64,000 nt of DNA from Verpa conica (GCA_033030425.1 JAUFSD010000025.1:930001-994000), one strand, 5' to 3'. Positions 1 to 12,300 are shown, counted from the stretch's first letter. Translations and numbers: made by a program. The notes: generated by a model from the sequence alone, not told the origin.

Positions 1-716
1 TCCAAGCAGTAGTAGAGCAAGGAAACCTGGACGTTGTAGAATTCCTCTTGGATAAGGGTGCCGAAATTAATGCTCACCCAACGAGATTCGGGGGACGGAC
101 CGCCCTACAAGCGGCAGCGGAGCAAGGAAACCTTGAACTTGTGAGGTTCCTCTTGGATAAGGGCGCCGATATCGATGATGTCCCAGCAGAGTCCAATGGT
201 CGGACGGCACTTCAGGCAGCAGCAGAGAGTGGACACCTCGAAGTCGTGAGATTCCTCTTGGATAAGGGTGCCAATATCAATCATAGGGCAGGACGTTACG
301 GTGGTCGGACGGCACTTCAGGCAGCAGCAGAGAGTGGACACCTCGAAGTCGTGAGATCTCTCTTGGATAAGGGTGCCGATATCAATGCTGTCCCAGCAGA
401 GTCCAATGGTCGGACGGCACTTCAGGCAGCAGCAGATGGTGGACACCTCGAAGTCGTGAGACTCCTTGTGGAGAAGGGTGCAGATATCAATGCTAAACCA
501 GCATTTCACTCAGGCCGAACAGCGCTCCAAGCAGCAGCAGAGGGTGGACACCTCGAAGTCGTGAGATTCCTCTTGAATAACTGTGCCAACACTCGCACTA
601 GGGGGGGTAAAAACTCATTAAAGTTCTACGTACCTGAGAACCATTACGAAGAGATCCGAATGCTTTTACTCGGGGTAGGCGTAGATGCTATATATATCAT
701 TTATGACTACTACTAG
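1..716 (+). CDS. Ankyrin-repeat protein, 3' portion (5' end outside window)
   Basis: An open frame enters at the left edge and ends with TAG at 714-716. It encodes about six tandem ankyrin repeats of 35 residues (105 bp), built on the pattern GRTALQAAAE.GHLEVVR.LL.KGADIN, followed by a short non-repeat tail ending in aromatic residues (IYIIYDYY). Ankyrin repeats are protein-interaction scaffolds; no catalytic domain is visible in the part present. The first four units carry LLDKGA, while the fifth carries LLVEKGADINAKPAFHSG, the version found in the kinase-ankyrin gene 2 kb downstream, so the gene is a mosaic. The missing 5' part could hold a kinase or another effector domain as in that neighbour. 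An apparent ATG-less start near position 48 is only the first alternative start codon in a frame that is open to the edge. Confidence 0.85.
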   Translation, partial: QAVVEQGNLDVVEFLLDKGAEINAHPTRFGGRTALQAAAEQGNLELVRFLLDKGADIDDVPAESNGRTALQAAAESGHLEVVRFLLDKGANINHRAGRYGGRTALQAAAESGHLEVVRSLLDKGADINAVPAESNGRTALQAAADGGHLEVVRLLVEKGADINAKPAFHSGRTALQAAAEGGHLEVVRFLLNNCANTRTRGGKNSLKFYVPENHYEEIRMLLLGVGVDAIYIIYDYY

Positions 717-2725
717 TGTGTGATTAGTGTGGTATAATACCTCCTATATAGTTATATCGCTAGCTTTTTCATTCCCTTGGTCTTGCTGTTATTACTCTTT
801 AACACTCATACTTACCGCACTAGTAGCTACGGGTATCCTAGGAGTTTTGTTTTTCTTTTGCTATTTTTCCAGCTTTATCAGGCGTATTTTAGGTTTCTTT
901 TTCATATTTCATAATTTTATTTCTTTCCCTCAAATTTCTCACCGTATATTTAATGGGTGTAGCGGAGTTCCGGCAATGGTGGAGTCTAGATTTATTTATA
1001 AGTTATTTGTGGGGGGCTGCATTGATTGTAGTAGTTATACGTGGTTATGATGATTTACATGTTGCTGGACAATAAATTGAGTTGGAATTAAAATGTCTGT
1101 CTTATGACATATGTAGTTTAGCTCAATAAGGTTACGAGGTCAACCCGTAACTCATAGAATGTCACTCATCCTTACCTGGTCTAATTTGTCGGAGATATCC
1201 TAATAGATATTGGGCCGTGCATTAGGTATTCCGTATACAGAGACTGTGAGGGTCCCTAGCGTCGATCAGTTTCCTTTAGTGTTATATCACCAACATTCCG
1301 ATTGGGCTAAGCAAATCATGCTCCTTAATGCGACGACAGCCTTCTTGTACCACCTAATAGGGAGTTTGGGTAATTACCGGTACGAATGGCACTTGCTGGC
1401 TCAATACGGTAAGCCGGAGCTGTGCAACCGGTACCGAGCTAGTGGGTTATAGCTACAGTTAGCCGTCTGCATCATGTTATATATGCTCTATTACCTTTTG
1501 GGCTTCCTAAGCTATTGGTCAGATCTTGCACGGGTATGATACAATTCTTGAAAAGTGTTAAGTTAGCCTGTAGCGCTGGCAGCCGCCAATGGCTATCCCA
1601 GAGGGAAATACATGGTGGGTGTTGAACGCCCCAGCATGCCCGTAGACACTCTTGGTGGGCTCGGTTGCTACGATTGAGGTTAGTGCGATGAACAGTCTTT
1701 AACGTTTAGGTGGCTGCTCTTAATGGGTCATCGTGTTTTTCTGGGCAAACTTTATTTCAACCTTTCCTCACTGCATTCCCAAGCTCTGCAAGCCCTGGAA
1801 CCACCAACCACAGACCACAAACTGCATTCCACAGCCGTAGTATCTCGGAAACGCCAACCATTCGATTCTTCTAGGGAATAAAAAACTACTGAACTAAAGA
1901 TATTTGTTGTATACCATCTTCTCACGGTGTCATCTGCTACTACTTCCTGTAAAATACGTTCAAACCCCTGTCCCAATTCGATATCCTTGATCTTTAGCTA
2001 GTGGCGCACCAATGTTTGTTGGAATGAGTGACACTCTGTGAAGTTAAGTGTGGCGAATACAGGGTGTGGCAACACCGGAGGAATAGAAGTCCGGATGGTC
2101 CGGCAGGGTAACCAGACGGAGGAATAGTATAACCGACGGAAGGAAATTCTACCCGAGTATCGGGAGAATGGTATGGTAACAAGTGGGTCTTTACTTTGTA
2201 TTGGGAATACGGGATGTTTTCTATGTTGGCACATTTGTAACTATATAAGCAGGCTTCTCCTGCGTCTTTCCTTAGGTATCAATCAAGTTTGTTCTTTAGT
2301 TATATCTATCTCTAGTATACACTGAGTCTATTGTTTTTTCAATGTTAGAGATCGAATACTTTGCTTATTTACTTATGATTAATTCATTCATTCATTCAGA
2401 CCGAATACTTAGGATAAGGCTCTCACCCCGCGGTTTCGCAACCGCTGATCTCTGGGGATGCCGAGGTTGGCTTGTTGCTCCGCCCCGTTGGTTGGACGAT
2501 CTACCAATCAGAGCACGAATACTCTTCGCTACCGGGCGTATGGGTCAAACAGCCAGGTCCAATACTTGAAGAGGACTGCAGACTATGGCATTGTATAAGC
2601 AGCCCCACATACGTAGTTGGCGCCTTGTTGGGTTTGTGATGTGGAGGAGCCGATGTACGAAAGACAACACACTCCCGACAAGCGCCGCGACACGATTATC
2701 CAACTTCATCAAAATATTGTGACCC
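717..2725. other. Intergenic region without recognisable gene
   Basis: About 2 kb between two ankyrin genes. Open frames are short and show no family motif. A small perfect hairpin (GCGGTT-TCGC-AACCGC family) lies near 2431-2446. I saw no tRNA, TIR pair or long coding frame here. The last few hundred bases presumably contain the promoter of the kinase-ankyrin gene, but no convincing TATA or CAAT element stands out. Confidence 0.5.
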
Positions 2726-5496
2726 ATGGCAGCAGATAATTCAGCCTCCGATACACTTCCGTTCAAGCTCGATGTAAGATTCTACGAGAACGGTGTCGTT
2801 GCGCAGAAAAGGACCGGAGCAAGCTGGTGGCAGGCGTGGGCTAGGTGGGAGTGGGTAAAGGATCTTGGCGCGGGAGGGTTTGGAGTTGTCTACCTAGAAA
2901 GAGAGGAGGGAACAAGGAACTTAAGAGCAGTCAAGAGGATGGATGCGAGTAAACTGAGACTACAAAATATAAATGTCAAACGGGAGCTACAAACTTTGAT
3001 AGCGATGAGAAATGTGAGGACTCAGCCTTACACCTCTGTGACTAGTAACTGAACATAGAGCACTAGCATGACTTATTCGTGGAGTTTCTTGGCTGGTACC
3101 AGGACCAGAATTTTATCTACCTTGCAATGGAATATATCGAGCACGGCGACCTGGAACAGTACCTCGTTAAGCTTGGGACGAAAGCAAAGACGAGTGCGCG
3201 GGAGATTACTCGGCAAGTACTGGAAGGACTTGTTGAGTTACATAGCAAAAAGATTTGCCATCGAGACCTAAAGCCCCAGGTTTGTCCTCCCAGCCCTGTC
3301 ATCCGGAATTGGCATCCTATACTGCTGGCTAGACTCTTCATGTCAAATGTATTGTCGGTAGGTATAACCAAAGTGAGACTTCTCAGTGTAATATCTAAGG
3401 AGTGTTTAAATGATATTATTTCTTAATTAGAGATAGTATTTACTTTGGGAAGTATCCTGGGTATCACTTAGCTATGCGCTTCGTCCGTATTTGACATGAA
3501 CGGTCTAGTTAAATATTTGGAGTTACTTGAAAGTATCTAATACTGAGTAATATGCTAAAAGAAACTGTAGAACATTCTTATAGCCTCTCTGTCACCACTT
3601 CGTATCAAGCTTGCCGATTTCGGAACATCAAAATTTATCGAGGGTACAATGTTGAGAACTCGATGGGGGACCACAGGCTACCAAGCGCCAGAGCTGTTAG
3701 GACTACTACGCAACCGGGGAACAAATTATTCCAATTCTGTGGATATTTGGGCGCTAGGGTGTCTTGTATTCAAGATTTTGACTCTTGAAACGCCTTTTAT
3801 GGAAAGTAGCCTTGACACAGGCACCTCCGACTTCGAGACAGGCATAGATTGCACATCCTTCGCCCCACAGACCGATATGAAACTCCTCCAGGAATATTGC
3901 TCCGGCACGGTGGATTTTCCGATTGAAGTTCTAAGCCCCCATGTGGGCGAATGGGGTGTAGATTTTGTTAAGAGATGCTTGAACCCTGACCCAGAGCTGA
4001 GGGTAACTCCAATGGATGCGCTAAACCATGAGTGGGTAATTGGTCTTGAGACCCTTCAAAGTCAATTTGTGTCCCTTGGGGTTTTTTTGAGCCCTGAAGA
4101 GATGAGAATGTTGATTCTGAAGCGCAAGGGTACCCCTGGCGCAGAGATCTCTATATCTATTCCACCTACAAAGATCTCAGATATTCGGAGGTTGGCAGTA
4201 CCAGCCGCATCCAGTGGATATGTATTGGCTACTGAAGTAATACTTGGGATTCTAGGCACTATATTTGGGGACAGCAAGCAAATGGTTGTGAAGATGCTCC
4301 AAGCAGCAGTGGGGGGTGGTCACCTCGAGACTGTGAGACTTCTCGTGGAGAAGGGTGCAGATATCAATGCTAAACCAGCATTTCAGTCAGGCCGAACAGC
4401 GCTGCAAGCAGCAGCAGGGGGTGGACACCTCGAGATCGTGAGACTCCTTGTGGAGAAGGGTGCAGATATCAATGCTGATCCAGCATTTCACTCAGGCCGA
4501 ACAGCGCTCCAAGCAGCAGCAGGAGGTGGAAACCTCGAGATCGTGAGACTCCTTGTAGAGAAGGGTGCAGATACCAATGCTGAGCCAGCGGTTTACTCAG
4601 GCCGAACAGCACTCGAAGCAGCTGCAGAGGGTGGACACCTCGAAGTCGTGAGACTTCTCGTGGAGAAAGGTGCATATATCAATGCATATTCCTCAAGCCA
4701 AACAGCGCTTCAAGCAGCAGCAGGGGGTGGACACCTCGAAGTCGTGAGACTCCTCGTGGAGAAGGGTGCAGATATCAATGCTAAACCAGCGGTTTCCTCA
4801 GACCGAACAGCGCTCCAAGCAGCTGCAGAGGGTGGACACTTCGAAGTCGTGAGATTTCTCGTGGAGAAGGGTGCAGATATCAATGCTAAACCAGCATATT
4901 CCTCAGGCCGAACAGCGCTCCAAGCAGCTGCAGAGGGTGGACACCTCGAAGTCGTGAGACTCCTCATAAAGAAGGGTGCACGTATCAATGCTAAACCAGC
5001 ATTTCACTCGGGCCGAACAGCGCTCCAAGCAGCTGCAGAGGGTGGACACCTCGAGATCGTGAGACTCCTTGTGGAGAAGGGTGCAGATATCAATGCTGAG
5101 CCAGCGGTTTCCTCAGGCCGAACAGCGCTCCAAGCAGCAGCAGAGGGTGGGCACCTCGAAGTCGTGAGACTTCTCGTGGAGAAAGGTGCATATATCAATG
5201 CATATTCCTCAAGCCAAACAGCGCTTCAAGCAGCAGCATGGAGTGGACGCCTCGAAGTCGTGAGACTCCTCGTGGAGAAGGGTGCAGATATCAATGCTGA
5301 GCCAGCGGTTTCCTCAGGCCGAACAGCGCTCCAAGCAGCAGTATGGCGGGGACACCTCGAGATCGTAAAGTTACTTTTGGAGGGTGGTGCTGATGTGAAT
5401 GTCAGGGATCAATTTGGTGGTACCGCGTTGCAAATAGCTATCTCCAAGGGTAAAAAGGAGATCCAGAAACTCCTATCTGATGCAGGAACTAAATAA
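2726..5496 (+). CDS. Protein kinase-ankyrin repeat fusion protein (3 exons)
   Basis: Exons 2726-3013, 3067-3279 and 3571-5496, both introns phase 0, give 808 residues. The start ATG sits in a good context (ACCCATGG). Residues about 43-324 form a eukaryotic Ser/Thr-type kinase with every core motif: glycine loop LGAGGFG (47-53), VAIK-type Lys70, HRD at 161-163 followed by LKPQN, DFG at 183-185 and APE at 206-208. It is therefore predicted active. A linker of about 80 residues follows, then about 12 ankyrin units (residues ~405-808) that are almost identical except for the last two. Units 4-5 and 9-10 share a variant ending AYINAYSSS that lacks three residues. The second intron is long (291 nt) for this locus. 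The kinase would presumably be steered to substrates by the ankyrin array; the pathway is unknown. Residue identity in the motifs makes the kinase call firm; the exact splice sites are inferred from reading frame and motif continuity. Confidence 0.88.
4290..5400 (+). repeat. Near-identical 105-bp tandem ankyrin-coding repeats with a five-unit higher-order period
   Basis: About eleven units of 105 bp (two of 96 bp) follow each other with very few differences. A block of more than 70 bp around 4652-4730 recurs identically around 5168-5246, exactly 516 bp (four 35-residue units plus one 32-residue unit) later. This is what unequal crossing-over of a five-unit block would leave. Confidence 0.85.
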
Positions 5497-6024
5497 TTTT
5501 ATCTTAAGGTGTTATTAAGTGTTGTACGCAAACTTCCCTAGAATGTTATAGTGGTTTTTCCGGATTTAGACTTTTGCCCCTGTTTCTTTATTCTTCATGC
5601 TATGCTTCCTACTAGCGTACTATTGGGGCTTCTATTTCGCCTTCTACCGTTTTAAAATCTTTGATTGTATGACTACGCTTATGATCTTAGTTTCATCTAT
5701 TTATTCTATATTTTCTATGCTCTACTCTTAATTTACTCTCTCTCTATATATATATATACTCATAGGCGTTGGGAGAGTCGAGAGAGGGATAACAGATAGA
5801 CAGGCAATATGGGTGGATTGTAGAGTACTGTGAGAAGAGTGGAGTAGTAGCTGTGTTTTTTTGAGCTCAGCTGGGCTTTGTTTTTGCCTTTTGCTTTTGT
5901 GTGCTTGTTATATAAAATTATACTTTAGTCCCAGTCCCAGGACTCCATGTAATTATTCATATGTCCAAAAATTCAAACTTTAACTTCGGTAATCTCTATC
6001 AGTGCCTTTTTAAACCAGTAGTCT
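5497..6024. other. Intergenic, AT-rich; nothing recognised
   Basis: Downstream region of the kinase-ankyrin gene, containing a short TA microsatellite near 5745-5758 and T/C-rich stretches. No gene or repeat boundary was identified. Confidence 0.5.
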
Positions 6025-6026
6025 TA

Positions 6027-6694
6027 TCCCATGGTCTGTAACAACGCGTTTTTGCACGAAATTCCGTGCGAATTTTCGGGTATTTTTCTTTAAACACCCA
6101 CAACTATCTAAGAACCCCCCTCTGCCCCTACCCTGTGGTAATTTGTGAGATATTCAGGTAGTAAATAGATTTTTAGTATTTTTTATAAATCATCAATATT
6201 TTTTCCTACTGAGATAGAACTTCTAGAAGTTGACCTTTAAAGGTTGCATGACTAGATATACCCTGCAATATTGGATCTGAGAACGTAGCAACAGCTTTTC
6301 CCACAACTTAATTCTGTCTAGTTTTGGGTCTAAATAACCACTTCTAAAGACCCTACAAGCCAAAATAAGTCAATATGAATCTTTTTTTTGGCTAGAACAT
6401 CTAATCTATAGGGTCTCTTTATGATAGATACTAAATAAATGACTTTCTACTCTAGGGAAAAAATATAGTTTTCCACTTTTTGAGAAAAACGCAAAAAAAA
6501 CGCCAAGCCTGTAGTCTAGTACACACCACAAATCATCAACATAAAATATATTATATCTAAGTACATAAACATAGCTTATAGGTAGTGGTTATACCCCCTT
6601 GATTTTTCCAGATTTTAAAATCCTCTGGTGGTTGTGGTGGGTAGCTTTTAAATTCGCACGGTTTTTCGTGCGAATCTCGTTACAGACCATGGGA
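6027..6694. mobile_element. TIR transposable element (non-autonomous, 668 bp, TA target duplication)
   Basis: The left end TCCCATGGTCTGTAAC is repeated exactly in inverse orientation at the right end, and the similarity continues imperfectly for about 48 bp through a GCACGAA...CCGTGCGAATTT stretch. The element is flanked by TA at 6025-6026 and 6695-6696. No transposase frame fits inside, so it is a MITE-like element. A TA duplication is typical of the Tc1/mariner superfamily; the assignment rests on that alone. Confidence 0.75.
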
Positions 6695-6696
6695 TA

Positions 6697-7326
6697 GAGG
6701 CGTAGTAGATATTTTAGCAGACAACAAAAGCAATACACACCAGTGTTCCTGTTGGAGTATGGCCGACAGCGGTCGATCACATAGGCATGTAGGGTATAAG
6801 AGGTCGAGCTTACCCCCCTCCTCTAGGCGTATCATCGAACTATTATTCTATTGCTCGCACCCGTACTTTCACAGTTCCTAGCGGGGTAGTCTGTCCGTTC
6901 TAAGACTAAGACCGGACGCCCTATAACTATATAGTCCGTCCTGTCCTGCCCTATAAATGTCCTAGGGCCCAAAGCATGAGGACCGAGGACTAAATGGGGG
7001 CCCTACATGCCGCCAAGATAGCAGGGTTAGGGTTATATTTTATTTTAAAACTACATGTAGGCTTGGGCTTCATGAGTGAATAAATTAATTAATTATAGGT
7101 ACATCGAATTCTCGTATAGTTTTTTTACTTTGGTATAATAATTTAAGAGAAACCATAGATTCATGGTATCCTGGGTTCAAGTAATGAAAATGGTAGCAGT
7201 AGTAGAAAGTATCTCTAAGAAGGGTATCCGGAATGTTCGCTCCAAGATATTTCAATGGCGTCCTATCTCTTCTGTTTATCTATGTTACTACATAGGCTCC
7301 AAAACCACCCCAGCAGCATGCATACT
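6697..7326. other. Intergenic with decayed repeat related to the 49-kb element
   Basis: The stretch 6870-7045 shares several blocks (GCGGGGTAGTC, GGACGCCCT, CTATATAGTCCGTCC, CAGGGTTAGGGTTAT) with the element at 49031-49402 and starts with a similar CAGTTC end. It looks like an older, degraded copy. The rest shows no gene. Confidence 0.5.
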
Positions 7327-8388
7327 CTAGGAAGTATTTTCCTTAGCCCACCTCGCAAAACCATCCTCTAAAAATTCATCCCCCCAATCCGGATCCCTAA
7401 ACAACCTTCGCACCCGTTTCGTTCCGTAGTCTGCGGCGGTGGGGGAGCTGAAGGCCATATTACCCTGGTGATACACGATAATAGCTTTCCGTATCTTTGG
7501 CATTCTCGATAGGGAAAGCTTTTTGGCTTTGATGAGGTGCTCTCGTAGGATGTTGACATGGATAATGTTTTCTTGATACTCTAAAGTTGCCAAGGGAGGA
7601 ACGAACGTAGTGACTACCGTTTTCGTACATGATGTAGAAGGACACAGCTTTGGAAAGTCTTCGTCACAAAACACTGAAATACCACTTGTTAAGGAGACAG
7701 TAATATCTTCGATTCGTGAAGCTCGATCAAAGTCAAAAATGTCACAACATATAAACCGCATTCGTACCCGCAACACCCTCAACATTTTGAAACGCTTAAA
7801 TAAAGGACAGGTATGTACCGGCTTCCCGCCCTCCTCCTTAACTATTGGCAAACTCTCAACAGTATCGAATACTAATCTGGTAATTGTATCGGGAATTGCG
7901 TTTAGGATCGCTAAAACCGTAGTATAAAATAGATAATTTCTTCCCGTACGGTGAAGGTATATACGATCTTCACTTTCAATCGATAGTTGAATCTCCTCTT
8001 CAAACGTAGCCATGAACTGAAACTTCTGTAGCACAGCAAAAAGCGGCAACAACGACGCTAACCTCAGCAGTCGCGAGTTGAGCATCTCAACCTACCCCAT
8101 ATTCGTGAATGAACTGTGGCCGTATTGATCTGGCAACCAAGCTCCACCATATCCAGGCGACTCGAATGAGATAGAGCGTGTGTGCGCATACATCAAACGC
8201 AAGACATTTTCAGAGGGAATGACTTCGAGGGATTTAGGGGTGAGAGATAGCTGTGAAAATAAGATAACTCGTGCAAAGGGGTACCAATCTTTAGATATAA
8301 GTAGGAGTGAGGGATCTTTACGAAAGGAGGTCTCAAGGTGCTTGAAGATCACTAAAATGATCTCGGGGGGGAGGGATAGAAGAAGCAT
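7327..8388 (-). pseudogene. F-box domain protein with one in-frame stop
   Basis: Read on the minus strand from ATG at 8388, the frame begins MLLLSLPPEIILVIFKHL, a clear F-box (the Skp1-binding segment of SCF ubiquitin ligases), and continues in the same frame to 7327, about 353 residues in all. It is interrupted once, by TAG at 8094-8092, just before LNSRLLRLASLLPLF. Sequence on both sides keeps the look of one fungal F-box protein (scattered leucines and a conserved-looking C-terminal WGDEFLEDGFARW segment). The stop may be a disabling mutation or a sequencing error; a short intron starting at the overlapping GTAGGT is possible, but I see no convincing acceptor. F-box proteins recruit substrates for ubiquitination; the substrate here is unknown. 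The reading of a single broken gene is more likely than two genes because the frame is unchanged. Confidence 0.7.
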
Positions 8389-8767
8389 TGTGTGATAGCC
8401 TGAGGTGATGGGTGAGGAAACTTGTAAGCTGAAAGTATGTGAACAAGCGGGGTTGAGTGTTTTGTTGTGGATATCTTGGCTGCATGAAGATATTCTTCTG
8501 GACCTAAGATATCTATCATGGTGATTCATGGTGAAGCACTCGGAATGGTGGATAGCTTGGCACAAGTCTAACCAAATGCGTCAGATATGACGTTATAATT
8601 TCATCGGTAAGAAATTCTGACAGCTACCCACCTTCATCTTACACCTTACTGAGTCATCTAGGCATTAATCTACAGCATGAAACCGTCTGGGATCAGAAAT
8701 ACACAAATTTTATACACCGTCACCCAATATAATCTAAATATGATAATTGACAAATCCTTAGCATCTT

Positions 8768-8866
8768 GGCCCGGTTGGTCTAGTGGTATGATTGTCGCTT
8801 CGGGTTCCCCCGGGAATTAAATTCTCAAATGTGACAGGTCTCCGGTTCGATCCCGGAATCGGGCCT
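8768..8866 (+). tRNA. tRNA-Pro (anticodon CGG) with a 25-nt intron
   Basis: The acceptor strands GGCCCGG and TCGGGCC pair over seven positions (one G-U). The A box reads TGGTCTAGTGGTA and the B box GGTTCGATCCC. The T arm pairs perfectly (TCCGG/CCGGA), and the anticodon stem GTCGC/GTGAC closes a loop TTCGGGT with anticodon CGG at 8801-8803. An intron of about 25 nt (roughly 8805-8829) lies in the canonical place one base 3' of the anticodon. A T-rich Pol III terminator follows the gene. Confidence 0.93.
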
Positions 8867-9230
8867 TTATTTTCATCTTCATTACCTTTTTGCTGGTACT
8901 TCCTTACTGGAATTTCACCTAACGTCGTGGACCGGGAAGCGAGGCAACAAGACTGCCCAATTTGCAACATGCACAGAACATTACAAAGGTTGAAAATATT
9001 CCTATTTTAGTTTGACATAGCATCTTACTACTCTAACTAACCCCCATTTAAAATAGGACTATTGGTAAGAGTATTGTCAAAAAATAAGCTCTATACTTTA
9101 TCTATAGTAAAAGATTTTATGGGATAATATATATATTTACCTCATAAACTTAATATTATCCTTCAAAGTTACAGGGCCTGAATTTTACATAAAGTCTGAG
9201 TAGATTATACCTATACCAGTGAGGCCGCAA

Positions 9231-9308
9231 GGTATATTGGTCACGTGGTTCATCTTTGGTGGGAGGAACAGAATGGTCACAAAAGATAGATCATGTGACC
9301 AATATACT
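9231..9308. repeat. Short imperfect inverted repeat (hairpin, 78 bp)
   Basis: The left arm GGTATATTGGTCACGTGG and the inverse of the right arm (AGTATATTGGTCACATGA) match over about 25 bp with a short loop. It could be a miniature TIR element; no target duplication was recognised. Confidence 0.5.
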
Positions 9309-12300
9309 TCTCGGCATTGTTAGTACTTTAGCAAACTATTTGGATTAATCTGGTGTTGAAAGCTATAAAGATGTATTTTCGCCTCGCTTCCCTGTTCTCC
9401 TCGCTTGCCGGTCTACTACGTTATTAAATACATTATCCATGTCCCTATAGTTTGCAGCTCAAGAATAGTCTAATAGGGGAGGGTAGTCAAGAAAAAAATT
9501 GACTAGGAAATAGTACCTCTAGGATTACTTTGGACTCTGGCTACTCACTCACTCTATGCAATACACCGCTTATCTATGTGCAGCACAGCTTGATAGCTAG
9601 AAGGTAGTTTCTGAGTTAAAAAGCTTCTTCGCTGTTTTTAACTATCCCCAGTAGATGTATAGCTTGATGAAGGCTGATTCCACTACATGCGTGTACACTT
9701 ACGTACGTACTTATACATAGGGTTCAGGAATTCTGTCACATTTTGCAATCAAACTGGTTTGCCACCCTGACGCTTAGTCCAAGTTTTGTTAGCCTTATCA
9801 CCAGATGGAAGGGTAATAATGTAGGCATCTCTCTTAATGCGTCTTGCACTTATTATACGTCATAAATACCTTTTTCTTTTTCACAAACCGGTATACATAG
9901 GGATCTGTGAACAATAGTGATGACAAGTTATTGAATTATGTCTTGTGTAATCTATATATGATAGAAGTACCCTGAATATTATATGCTCTAGACTACTGCG
10001 CGTCTATAAGAAAAAAGGCCTAGAACTTATTTATTCTATTTAGTTGTAAGTCTCTAGGGGACTAGGGATATGTATCGTTAACAGATGTTCGGATCCATGA
10101 TCAACCACCGTAACCAGGAGAAAGGTTAGGGAAGGGTCCTTTTTAAGATATGGGAACCTTGCCACCGGATACCCATCCGTTTATCAGAGTGGGGAATAGC
10201 TTCCCTATGGGCTTATCCCGATTGGCAGACAGGGGGGTTTTCCCCCACTTTTTATTCTCTCATTACCACCTCTTACCCCCCATTTTGCGGTACGGGGAGC
10301 GGAGAAGGCAGACTCGCGCGATACCCTGACCAAGGAGTCCCCCAGTGGTTGAGAAAAATGTCTCGACATGTCTTGAACGCTTCGTTTGAGTAGCCGAGAC
10401 CTCATAGCTTTCTAAAGTGTCACACTTGTTTATAATTAATTACCCCCCCGCTGAAACAACGGGATGTTCTCCAGTAGGTCGGGTATAGTATACCCTACGT
10501 AGCACTGTCTTGATTAATTGGTAGATGCACGGGTGACCCACCCAAGGTCGTACATATCGGCCCGATCTCTGCGATTCCAGCGGCTATCTGCCTCGTAGCC
10601 ATGCCCGGCATTGTCTTACCTGCCGGAGCGGTTTCCTGCAGGTTATGCACAATCAGCCTTATGTTAAATACATATATTCTATCACAATTCAAATTGCTTT
10701 AGAATAGAGGTCAACAGCCGACTTAGGCAGTTTTATTGCTTGTGGTGCCACGAGACGTGGGCGGTTGCCTGAAAACCCTGCTTTAACTTTTAACTTCTAA
10801 TTTTTGCTAAGCTTAAACAGATTAGCGACTTTCCAAGAAATAGATAAATAAACAAAGTTAATAAAGGCACTAGCGTATATAGCGCGCGGGCACAATTAAT
10901 AGTCGAAATACTCATATCTGGCAATAAATATTTGAATCCTAGTATGCATCTAGGGTATACGTAGTACTTACATGCCCAGATACCCCAGGACCAGAAATTT
11001 TGCTATAGTTTTAGAGAGTTCAAATAGCAATAAGCTAGTTAGCTGTAGATTTAAATTCTCAATAATCGAACTAGTATACTGATATGCAGCTAAATACGAT
11101 TGATATATTTTTCGAGCAGGGCCACTTTGACGATCGACACGAAACTGTTATTGTTTCGATATCTAATACACATGTATACCTTATTCTCGAAATAGTCTCA
11201 GCTAGATATAGATTTTTGGGTTTATTTGAGTAACTGGGGTTAGCTTACCCCGGTTAACCAACCTATAAGTTAACTAGGATTAAAGAGAGAAAACCAGCTA
11301 AAACCAATTCCCAAACCCAATAAACATTCAGGGTCAAGGCTAGACCTTACAGCTACTACTAAGATTTATAGTGATACTGTAAAAAGATTGTTACACCATT
11401 ATTAACGATTTATGAAATTATAAGAGGCATTAAAAAACTTGTAGTGGCCGCCGGCAGACAGGTCGTCAAAGGTGTGATCTTGTTAGTAAGTAGATTGAGC
11501 CTCAGGCACGATAGGAAGAATGCTTCCTGCTCTGAATGCCACGTAACTGCTTCTGTGTACATGTAAAAACACATACCATGCGCAGTGTACACGCCTCCCA
11601 CCGTGATATTGATATAGATGGCAGATAATGCTCAGAAGACCCGGCAGTTTCATTTTTACCGATTACACACCCCCACTTCTGAAGCTGTTTGCTGCTGCCG
11701 AGTGGGGCCGGAGTTTCTCTCTGCCTTCCGTCCTCTAGCTCTGGTGTTCGGTGTAGCGATGTCCATAACATGCACCAACCTTTAAACGAGCAAGTAGTAG
11801 TCGACCGGCCAGCAAACACGAAATAACATGCAGTTAAAAGATCTCTCTGACAGCTTACTGTACAGGATAGCGAGATAAAGATTCGATCTTCTTTAGTGGA
11901 AAGCAGGCTGCTTCTGTCAACTAGGATTTCTTACCAAGACCGGGAAATTAGAAAAATCACACTAACACTCACCAAAGCTAATCTCTATATTATTAAATAC
12001 GAGGATAATGAGAATTTTTACAAGTAGAAGAGATGCATGCATAAGATAGGTATTATAACACTAGAATTCAAGTATATTTCCTCCGGGGGCTTTGGTACTA
12101 GATCTACAGCCAGCTATAATTCTGTGCGCCCGCTTGGCCTATGCATACTTTTCGCAAGAGAAACCCTAGAACACAACCCCAACAAACAGTAGCTAAATTT
12201 TGGTTAGAAATTCACATTAAGAAGCTATTATAGTCTACAAGGGGTTTAATGTGTCGATTTTTAGAAACCAGGATAGGGAGTAGGGAACTAACTTATGATG

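Noticed and set aside
105..509. Minus-strand open frame opposite the first ankyrin gene
   Set aside because: It is the antisense shadow of the 105-bp repeats; its repeated peptide simply mirrors the coding repeats. The same holds for several antisense frames at 4469-5198.
2425..2570. Possible tRNA or snoRNA (hairpins and a TTGGTTGGACGATCTACCAA stem)
   Set aside because: No proper A and B boxes at tRNA spacing and no cloverleaf could be drawn on either strand.
11410..11819. Overlapping minus-strand frames up to 105 codons
   Set aside because: No motif, no splice support, and alternative start codons only.
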